Below, piece after piece: positions 15,410 through 20,424 of a DNA stretch of 20,424 nucleotides. The stretch comes from an uncultured Flavobacteriales bacterium (lineage in GTDB: Bacteria; Bacteroidota; Bacteroidia; Flavobacteriales; Crocinitomicaceae). Location of the stretch: the NCBI GenBank assembly GCA_946479125.1, contig CAMLET010000005.1, forward strand, positions 1 through 20,424, given 5' to 3'. Made by a program: the position numbers and the translations under genes. How positions within the stretch are numbered: position 1 is the stretch's first letter; each line of letters starts with the position of its first letter. A model generated the notes under the pieces. It ran no database searches. It was not told the DNA's origin and was given only the letters and a program-made list of their open reading frames with translations.

Positions 15410-15865
15410 ATGGTTTACCGAATAATCTTTTTTCTCGTCCTTAACTTTGCAGCTCTGGCAGTTGGGAGTTACTATACATCTCAAGGTGTTCCTTCGGACT
15501 GGTATGCAAATTTGAATAAGGCTCCATGGACGCCTCCTGGCTGGGTCTTTGGATTCGCATGGACAACCATTATGATTTGTTTTGCGATTTACATGGCTTA
15601 CGGATCAAAATTGATCAATTCACGCGGCTTTTATATAATGTTCGCCCTTCAATGGGTTCTCAACGTATTATGGAATCCCATTTTCTTTTATTCGCATCAA
15701 ATTGCCTTTGGTTTGATAATCATTAGCGCTCTGACGATCCTCATCATGATTATGTTCTACAGGTATTGGTCGAGATTACAGAATAGATCATTTTGGCTGG
15801 CGCCTTATTTGATTTGGATGCTGATTGCAACGTCGTTGAATGCGTATATATTTTTCAAAAATTAA
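15410..15865 (+). CDS. TspO/MBR family protein
   Basis: Tryptophan-rich sensory protein of the TspO/peripheral benzodiazepine receptor family, a five-helix inner-membrane protein that binds porphyrins; family members are tied to tetrapyrrole handling and stress responses, while the role in this organism is unknown. The 151 residues show all family landmarks: helix 1 (about 3-22), the loop WYANLNKAPWTPPGWVFGFAWT (starting at Trp31, with the ligand-pocket WTPP and W/F positions), ALQWVLNVLWNPIFF (79-93), and the last helix PYLIWMLIATSLNAYI (132-147). Length equals bacterial homologues (150-160). It stands alone: a long untranslated region lies upstream, and a perfect 30-bp palindrome lies between it and the convergent gene downstream. 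Start chosen as the only ATG before helix 1. Confidence 0.95.
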   Translation: MVYRIIFFLVLNFAALAVGSYYTSQGVPSDWYANLNKAPWTPPGWVFGFAWTTIMICFAIYMAYGSKLINSRGFYIMFALQWVLNVLWNPIFFYSHQIAFGLIIISALTILIMIMFYRYWSRLQNRSFWLAPYLIWMLIATSLNAYIFFKN

Positions 15866-15881
15866 TTGGAGCGGTATGTTA

Positions 15882-15911
15882 TGTAGGGGCGACTCGCGAG
15901 TCGCCCCTACA
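15882..15911. repeat. Perfect 30-bp GC-rich palindrome between convergent genes
   Basis: The half-site TGTAGGGGCGACTCG (15882-15896) is followed immediately by its exact reverse complement (15897-15911), then GTTTTTC. It sits in the 71-bp gap between tspO and the convergent unknown gene. GTAGGGGCG...CGCCCCTAC palindromes occur as dispersed repeats in several bacterial phyla (from memory, not checked). It may serve here as a bidirectional terminator or be a REP/MITE-like repeat. Confidence 0.9.
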
Positions 15912-15936
15912 GTTTTTCAACAAAATTCAATCGCAA

Positions 15937-16494
15937 TCATTTCAAACTTTTATATTCCTTTATCCAAACCGAATCTGTTACATCACGCAGCAAATGCCAA
16001 AAATTCGTATCCATAACATAATCGTTATCCAGATACGAAATATTGTAGCGTTCCGCCAGATACTTGGTCTGTTTCAACGAAGGGCTATAAATTCCTACGC
16101 TCCAACCACGTTCATTTGGTCCACCACGTGCAGGATAATCGGCATAACGTATTTTCCATAAACTGTCGAAAGCAGCACAATGCGTATACTTCTTCATGAA
16201 TTCTTGCTTGAAGATTACGCCACCTTCGATCTTGTTTTCTTCGAACAAGTTAGTCATTGTTGGATTGTACGGAGTTGGCCAATCGCCGCTGAGCACATGG
16301 ATAAATTCATCCCTTGTATAAAAGCGTTGTTCCTTAATCGTTCCGGTAGCGTTGTATTTGATTGCAATGTAATTCACCATCTGTCCGTTCGCTACCAAAC
16401 CAATGCGTACGCCAAAGGCAACACGTTCCGTTTTTTCCGGAGGTGTGAGTCCTGCAAACAGGCAAAGTAGCAAAATCAATCCAACAGATTTCAT
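15937..16494 (-). CDS. Secreted protein of unknown function
   Basis: I do not recognise this 185-residue protein. The frame is open upstream to 16641, but the ATG at 16494 is preferred: it starts a signal peptide (MKSVGLILLLCLFAGLTPP) and follows a good promoter by 9 nt, while the longer form would read through the ACATAG repeat array. The mature part is mixed alpha/beta and rich in aromatic residues, with VRIGLVANGQMVNYIAIKYN, a DWPTPYNP motif (about 73-80), an IRYADYPARGGPNERGWSV segment with charged and glycine residues (about 118-136), and a C-terminal NFWHLLRDVTDSVWIKEY. No transmembrane segment follows the leader and no cysteine pair is evident. It probably is a periplasmic or surface protein conserved in related bacteria; no function is proposed. 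It converges on tspO. Confidence 0.75.
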   Translation of the reverse strand: MKSVGLILLLCLFAGLTPPEKTERVAFGVRIGLVANGQMVNYIAIKYNATGTIKEQRFYTRDEFIHVLSGDWPTPYNPTMTNLFEENKIEGGVIFKQEFMKKYTHCAAFDSLWKIRYADYPARGGPNERGWSVGIYSPSLKQTKYLAERYNISYLDNDYVMDTNFWHLLRDVTDSVWIKEYKSLK

Positions 16495-16503
16495 GCGAAT
16501 TCT

Positions 16504-16533
16504 TAAACGTAAAATCGTACCAAATAGTTTCAA
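16504..16533 (-). promoter_or_regulatory. Promoter of the unknown secreted-protein gene
   Basis: On the minus strand TTG (16533-16531), a 19-nt spacer and TACGTTTA (16511-16504) fit TTG-N19-TAnnTTTG with one mismatch, ending 9 nt before the ATG at 16494. This supports the shorter start. Confidence 0.55.
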
Positions 16534-16572
16534 AGTGTAAATTAGAGAGCAATGCGTATCTTTTTCTGAAAC

Positions 16573-16681
16573 ACATAGATACATAGCAAAACATAGAAAA
16601 CATAGTTCTCTTTGTGAAATCTCAACTAACACACAACTCAATTAATTATGTGCTCTATGTGAAATAACTATGTGACTATGT
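16573..16681. repeat. Inverted ACATAG/CTATGT word array between the cyclo-ligase and unknown genes
   Basis: ACATAG occurs at 16573, 16581, 16591 and 16600. The complement CTATGT occurs at 16655, 16668 and 16676, with a near-match TTATGT at 16647. The centre of about 40 nt is unrelated. Read on the minus strand, it starts 8 nt after the cyclo-ligase stop and ends before the promoter of the next gene. Spacing is irregular (8-13 nt), unlike the strict heptads at 986-1053. Confidence 0.8.
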
Positions 16682-16688
16682 GTTTAAA

Positions 16689-17255
16689 TCAATCGAAACG
16701 ATAAATGGAAGTAGGAGTTACAACCGCATTCAATTTTACATCAGTTGGAAGCACGTCCTCGATCTTATCTTCGAGATTAAAGAAATGCAAACCGATAAAC
16801 TGACAAGATGGAGAACACTTACGCAAAAATCTATCATAGAATCCTTTTCCGTAGCCTACTCTATTTCCACTTTTATCAACGGCAAGTAAGGGAACAAAAA
16901 CGATCTCGAATCTATCTGCAGCAATTACTTTCCCCTTTTTGGGTTCTGGAATTCCTTTCTCATTCAATTCCAATTGATCGGTTTGTTCAAACAGATAATG
17001 ACGCATTTCCAACGTGTCAAAATTCGTTTTCGGAACAGCTATGGTTGCACCCAAATTGGAGGCGCGTTCCCAAAGCAAATAAGTATTGATTTCTTTATGA
17101 CGCTCGATTGGAAGAAACAAGGAAATGATCTTACCACTCAACTGAAAGTGAGTCAATGTTTGCTCAACAATTGTTTCAGATAAGCGCTCTAACTCACCAG
17201 GAGGCAAGGTTCTACGCTTCTCTTTATAAATATCTCTCAATTCTTCCTTTAGCAT
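16689..17255 (-). CDS. 5-formyltetrahydrofolate cyclo-ligase
   Basis: ATP-dependent conversion of 5-formyl-THF to 5,10-methenyl-THF, recycling a folate storage form; cytoplasmic. The 188 residues match the family (E. coli YgfA 182). Visible: an N-terminal helix KEELRDIYKEKRRTL with the conserved KxxLRxxxxxxR pattern, SLFLPIERHKEINTYLL (45-61, substrate strand with the family Glu), the ATP/Mg loop VPLLAVDKSGNRVGYGKGFYDR (starting at 121; GYGKGFYDR at 134-142), and the closing PTDVKLNAVVTP (170-181). It is transcribed away from the SulP operon from its own promoter. Downstream on the same strand lies the unknown secreted protein, separated by the ACATAG array. Confidence 0.95.
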   Translation of the reverse strand: MLKEELRDIYKEKRRTLPPGELERLSETIVEQTLTHFQLSGKIISLFLPIERHKEINTYLLWERASNLGATIAVPKTNFDTLEMRHYLFEQTDQLELNEKGIPEPKKGKVIAADRFEIVFVPLLAVDKSGNRVGYGKGFYDRFLRKCSPSCQFIGLHFFNLEDKIEDVLPTDVKLNAVVTPTSIYRFD

Positions 17256-17280
17256 ACGCTGTCAACCTGATTAAGAACGG

Positions 17281-17310
17281 CTAAAATACACGTTTCCAAT
17301 TAAATTCCAA
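17281..17310 (-). promoter_or_regulatory. Promoter of the 5-formyl-THF cyclo-ligase gene
   Basis: On the minus strand TTG (17310-17308), a 19-nt spacer and TATTTTAG (17288-17281) fit the Bacteroidota promoter with one mismatch, about 25 nt before the ATG. Confidence 0.5.
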
Positions 17311-17466
17311 ATGTCAGTTACACATTGATAACCATCAACTACTACTTTGTTGAACATTGTTATTAACTCATACCCTGATAAGGGTAAATTTCGATTATCA
17401 AGAATACTTTGATCGCAGTTGGAGTCAACAATAACAGTACATCATCAGTATTTTTTAACAAAAAAG

Positions 17467-17497
17467 TTGACGAATGGATGAGGCAAATCTAGCCTTG
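17467..17497 (+). promoter_or_regulatory. Candidate promoter of the SulP-carbonic anhydrase operon
   Basis: TTG (17467-17469), a 20-nt spacer and TAGCCTTG (17490-17497) match TTG-Nn-TAnnTTTG with one mismatch. The expected transcript start would fall at or just after the ATG at 17499, so either translation starts downstream (GTG 17514) or the true promoter is further upstream. The rest of the 243-nt gap to the divergent cyclo-ligase gene is AT-rich; GTCAAC (17423-17428) and GTTGAC (17466-17471) are a possible inverted pair. Confidence 0.4.
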
Positions 17498-17498
17498 T

Positions 17499-17864
17499 AT
17501 GTATATTTACACCGTGTTAAAATATTTGCGAACATATTCCCTTATTTGTTTCCTTGCATTGGCTAGTAATTTGGTCGGGAACTTGGTATGGACATATAGT
17601 TGGCAAAAAGAGAAGATTGAATTCGCATCAGATGAAGATGATTCTGACACCGATTCTGATTCAGACTCAAACAAAAGCAGTAAACGCGCCGTAAACCTTC
17701 TGGAAGAAGAACTTCATTTGGAAGAAGGAATCTGCAGTTCAAACTTTCATTTTTCCATTCACCTTCTTGACAAAACCGGGTTTAACAACTCTGCCGTAAA
17801 ACCTATTGGTCAAGACAGAATACCACTCGACAATCCTCCCGAAATGACAAACGTACTTAGCTAG
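17499..17864 (+). CDS. Small acidic exported protein of unknown function, first gene of the SulP operon
   Basis: A 121-residue protein I do not recognise. The hydrophobic N-terminus (LICFLALASNLVGNLVW, about 15-31) looks like a signal peptide or single membrane anchor preceded by basic residues (LKYLRTYS). A low-complexity acidic patch follows (about 44-57: SDEDDSDTDSDSDSN), then SSKR, a short EEELHLEEG helix with a histidine, and a C-terminal tail with SNFHFSIH and a proline-rich end. The Asp/Ser run could bind divalent cations (inference). The ATG at 17499 is used; GTG at 17514 would fit the promoter better and removes only five residues. The SulP start is 29 nt downstream with no terminator, so they are probably cotranscribed. 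Codon and base use match its neighbours. Confidence 0.65.
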   Translation: MYIYTVLKYLRTYSLICFLALASNLVGNLVWTYSWQKEKIEFASDEDDSDTDSDSDSNKSSKRAVNLLEEELHLEEGICSSNFHFSIHLLDKTGFNNSAVKPIGQDRIPLDNPPEMTNVLS

Positions 17865-17893
17865 AATTTAGGTTATACGTTATCATTTTATTC

Positions 17894-19408
17894 ATGAGAG
17901 AAATTTTTAAAACTTGGAAGCAAGACATCCCGGCTGGTCTTGTAGTATTTTTAGTAGCCGTACCGCTGTGCCTTGGAATTGCCCTGGCATCTGAAGCAAA
18001 TCCGTTTTCTGGTTTGATTGCCGGAGTAATTGGTGGATTGGTAGTTGGACTTATTTCAGGTTCCGCAATTGGTGTTTCTGGTCCAGCTGCTGGATTGGCA
18101 ACCATTGTTGCCGACTCGATTAAAGATTTAGGTTCATTTGAGGTTTTCCTTTGTGCGGTTGTGATTGCGGGAGTAATTCAAATCATTTTTGGACTTGTAA
18201 AAGCCGGGTATTTATCCTTCTACTTCCCAAATGTTGTGGTGAAAGGAATGCTTGCCGCAATTGGTTTATTGATCATTTTCAAACAATGGCCACACGCGTT
18301 GGGTTATGATAAGGACTACGAAGGTGATGAATCGTTTTTGCAGGCCGATGGAGAAAACACGTTTACAGAACTCTATCACAGTTTGAAGTTCATCACCCCG
18401 AGCGCAGTCATTATTTGTGCTTTTTCGCTTTTTCTTCTCATCCTGTGGGAACGAAAATTAATTCAACGCACCTTTCTAAAATTCGTTCCAGGACCATTAA
18501 TTGTAGTGTTAATCGGAATTTTGATAACACTAGGACTAGAAGGAACTACTTGGGCTATCGATCTACAACACCGAGTGGATTTAGGAATTGCAGGCAAACC
18601 GATGAAGGAGTTTTTCACTTTCCCTGATTTCTCGCAACTGGCAACAAACAAGGAGGTCTACATCGTTGCAATCATCATTGCAATAGTAGCAAGTTTGGAA
18701 ACCTTACTTAGTGTTGAAGCTTCAGATAAACTGGATCCGAAGAAAAGGGTTACTCCAGGAAATAGAGAATTAATCGCTCAAGGAACTGGAAACATTCTTT
18801 CGGGATTAATTGGTGGACTTCCAGTTACACAAGTGGTAGTTAGAACTTCAGCCAATATTAATTCTGGTGGAACAAATAAGCTGGCGGCCATTTCCCATGG
18901 AGTTTTTATCGCCTTGGCGGTGCTACTCCTTCCAAGTCTTTTTGGATTCATTCCTTACGCTTCTTTAGCGGCAATCTTGATACAAGTTGGATTTAAACTG
19001 GCAAAACCAAGTTTGTTTAAAAAGGTGTACAAAGAAGGTTGGCTACAATTCATTCCATTTTTAGCAACAATCATCTGTATCTTATGTACAGATTTATTAA
19101 TTGGAATATTATCTGGTTTAATTGTGTCCTTCCTTGTTATTTTGTACCACAATTTTAAGCTATCTCATTACATGCATGTGAATGATAAAGTTTATACCAT
19201 TCGATTGACCGAGCACATGACATTTTTGAATAAGGCTTCGTTATTAAAAACGTTGACGAACATTCCAAATAATGTGAAAGTGATCATTGATCAAAGAGAT
19301 GTTAAGTATCTTGCGTACGACATAACGGAATCTATTGATGATTTCATTATACGCGCAAATGACAAGAATATAGAAATAGAAATATTATCACCGAAAAAAA
19401 CAATATGA
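17894..19408 (+). CDS. SulP family (SLC26/BicA-like) anion transporter
   Basis: Inner-membrane anion transporter of the SulP/SLC26 family, 504 residues, most likely a bicarbonate transporter because the next gene is carbonic anhydrase (inference). The N-terminal DIPAGLVVFLVAVPLCLGIALA (starting at 11) and GSAIGVSGPAAGLATIV (56-72) form the half-helix that lines the anion site; SLETLLSVEASDKLDPKKR (267-285) and GGLPVTQVVVRTSANINSGG (307-326) are the conserved inverted-repeat counterparts. About 12-14 membrane segments reach to residue 418. The C-terminal 80 residues form a shortened STAS-like domain (VYTIRLTEHMTFLNKASLL) in which the usual D-x-S-G/phosphoserine loop reads DQRDVKYLAYD. Its stop overlaps the carbonic anhydrase start by 4 bp (ATGA). 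Confidence 0.93.
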   Translation: MREIFKTWKQDIPAGLVVFLVAVPLCLGIALASEANPFSGLIAGVIGGLVVGLISGSAIGVSGPAAGLATIVADSIKDLGSFEVFLCAVVIAGVIQIIFGLVKAGYLSFYFPNVVVKGMLAAIGLLIIFKQWPHALGYDKDYEGDESFLQADGENTFTELYHSLKFITPSAVIICAFSLFLLILWERKLIQRTFLKFVPGPLIVVLIGILITLGLEGTTWAIDLQHRVDLGIAGKPMKEFFTFPDFSQLATNKEVYIVAIIIAIVASLETLLSVEASDKLDPKKRVTPGNRELIAQGTGNILSGLIGGLPVTQVVVRTSANINSGGTNKLAAISHGVFIALAVLLLPSLFGFIPYASLAAILIQVGFKLAKPSLFKKVYKEGWLQFIPFLATIICILCTDLLIGILSGLIVSFLVILYHNFKLSHYMHVNDKVYTIRLTEHMTFLNKASLLKTLTNIPNNVKVIIDQRDVKYLAYDITESIDDFIIRANDKNIEIEILSPKKTI

Positions 19409-20037
19409 AAGAGATTTTTGAAGGAAACAAACAGTGGGTTGAAGACACATTAGCAAAAGACCCAACATTTTTTGACAACCTGGCAAAAGGACAAAGTCCC
19501 GAATATTTATGGATTGGCTGTTCTGATAGCCGAGTACCAGCAAATGAAATCGTAAACCTTCCTCCGGGAAGTATTTTCGTACAACGCAACATTGCAAACC
19601 AAGTAATCAACTCAGATATTAACTTGCTAAGTGTTGTTTATTACGCAGTGAAATACCTGAAAGTACGTCACATTTTGATCGTAGGTCATTACGGATGTGG
19701 TGGTGTTGCAGCAGCAATGAGTAACAATAGCTTCGGATTCCTGGATAACTGGTTGGTAAGCATTAAGAATGTTTACATTAAGCACGCTGCTGAACTTGAC
19801 GCAATTGCCGATGAAACAGAACGTACCAATCGTTTGGTGGAATTGAACGCTGTTGAGCAAGCAAGAAATATGGCGAAGATTTCATTCATTCAGGAAGAAT
19901 GGCAGAATGGAAGCACACCAGAAATTCATGCTTTGGTGTACAGCTTGAGCGATGGAATTTTGAGAAACCTGGATTCAACTTTCAACGCTTCAAGCGACTT
20001 GAAACCGGTATTTCAAATTAATCAGTTTCCGAAATAA
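19405..20037 (+). CDS. Beta-class carbonic anhydrase
   Basis: Zinc enzyme that interconverts CO2 and bicarbonate; cytoplasmic, no signal peptide. The 210 residues match E. coli Can (220). Zinc ligands and the active site are visible: CSDSRVP with Cys39, the Asp41-Arg43 dyad, and GHYGCGG with His95 and Cys98; FVQRNIANQV (58-67) and LLSVVYYAVKYLKVRHILIVGH (starting at 74) are conserved flanks. The start ATG lies inside the SulP stop (ATGA overlap), so translational coupling and co-regulation with the transporter are very likely. The pairing supports transport of bicarbonate with intracellular equilibration to CO2, supplying carboxylases or buffering pH. Only TAA-ATG adjacency separates it from the next gene. 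Confidence 0.97.
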   Translation: MKEIFEGNKQWVEDTLAKDPTFFDNLAKGQSPEYLWIGCSDSRVPANEIVNLPPGSIFVQRNIANQVINSDINLLSVVYYAVKYLKVRHILIVGHYGCGGVAAAMSNNSFGFLDNWLVSIKNVYIKHAAELDAIADETERTNRLVELNAVEQARNMAKISFIQEEWQNGSTPEIHALVYSLSDGILRNLDSTFNASSDLKPVFQINQFPK

Positions 20038-20424
20038 ATGATTCAAGACGCCATTTCACAACTTGAAAGTTTGTTTGAGCCATGCAGAAACGCCCAACGT
20101 GCTAAAACTGCAAAGGCTTACATGAAAGACAACTTTGAGTACATTGGAATGCGCACTGAAGTTCGTCGAACAGCCCAAAAATCCTGGGTCGACGCACTAA
20201 AAGATCTTGACGACAGAAACGAAAGATGGAACATTATTCGCGCTCTTTTTGAAAAGAAAGAGCGCGATTATCATTATGTAGCTATCGACTGGCTCAATTC
20301 CTGGCCGAAAAAGTATTACTCAGTAGAAGATGCTGAGCATTTGAGATGGATGTTAAGCACAAATAATTGGTGGGACAGTGTTGACGCCATTGCATCTAAT
20401 TACTTAGGAAAATGGGCTAAGCTC
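20038..20424 (+). CDS. AlkD-like DNA alkylation repair glycosylase (3' end outside window)
   Basis: HEAT-like repeat DNA glycosylase that excises N3- and N7-alkylated purines. The ATG directly follows the carbonic anhydrase stop (TAAATG), so it is read from the same transcript. The 129 visible residues (family about 230) start MIQDAISQLESLF and show family blocks: AYMKDNFEYIGMRTEVRR (about 28-45), RDYHYVAIDWLNSW (about 82-95), and the DNA-binding NNWWDSVDAIASNYLGKW (about 110-127), whose Trp and Asp correspond to the catalytic-pocket Trp109 and Asp113 of B. cereus AlkD. The remaining catalytic Arg would lie beyond the window edge. The functional link to bicarbonate transport is unclear and may be only positional. 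Confidence 0.9.
   Translation, partial: MIQDAISQLESLFEPCRNAQRAKTAKAYMKDNFEYIGMRTEVRRTAQKSWVDALKDLDDRNERWNIIRALFEKKERDYHYVAIDWLNSWPKKYYSVEDAEHLRWMLSTNNWWDSVDAIASNYLGKWAKL

Noticed and set aside
16495..16641. Longer N-terminus for the unknown secreted protein (start at 16641)
   Set aside because: It would be translated through the ACATAG array and the promoter; the 16494 start gives a proper signal peptide.

Overview
This window comes from a moderately AT-rich member of the Bacteroidota, most likely order Flavobacteriales (Crocinitomicaceae/Fluviicola-like; this placement is an inference). Three things point there: the gene cluster uppS-bamA-skp-skp followed by murI, a DUF5686/CarboxypepD_reg-like outer-membrane protein, and promoters whose -7 box reads TAnnTTTG or TAnnTTCG. 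Shine-Dalgarno sequences are largely missing and start regions are A-rich. I see no transposase, integrase, phage gene, CRISPR array, tRNA or rRNA.

Layout. 1-1355: the F1-ATPase beta gene (atpD, 5' end outside the window) and a short epsilon gene (atpC), separated by a striking inverted array of 7-bp repeats. 1485-5947: an envelope-biogenesis cluster of undecaprenyl diphosphate synthase, BamA and two Skp/OmpH chaperones, closed by a strong intrinsic terminator. 6186-8056: a DODA/YgiD-type extradiol dioxygenase with a Tat-like leader, then glutamate racemase murI. 8102-10483 (minus): a DUF5686 outer-membrane protein. 10652-15069 (plus): a radical SAM/SPASM protein, 2-amino-3-ketobutyrate CoA ligase (kbl), and a family 2 glycosyltransferase with an unusual secreted beta-sandwich domain at its N-terminus. 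15410-17255: a TspO/MBR protein, a secreted protein of unknown function (minus) and 5-formyl-THF cyclo-ligase (minus). 17499-20424: a tight plus-strand operon of a small acidic exported protein, a SulP/BicA-like anion transporter, a beta-carbonic anhydrase overlapping it by 4 bp, and an AlkD-like DNA glycosylase cut by the window edge.

How the genes work together. UppS makes the lipid carrier for peptidoglycan, MurI makes D-glutamate for peptidoglycan, and BamA with the Skp proteins assembles outer-membrane beta-barrels such as the DUF5686 protein. SulP and carbonic anhydrase probably form a bicarbonate uptake/interconversion pair.

The most distinctive non-coding signal is that several gene junctions carry inverted arrays of short iterated words. 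The left arm starts at the stop codon of the upstream gene. In the AATTGAAAATT-type cases the right arm runs directly into the -7 box of the next gene. The words differ between sites (AGAC-heptads, AATTGAAAATT, ACATAG), but the architecture is similar. Two further palindromes lie between convergent genes, including a perfect 30-bp GC-rich one.
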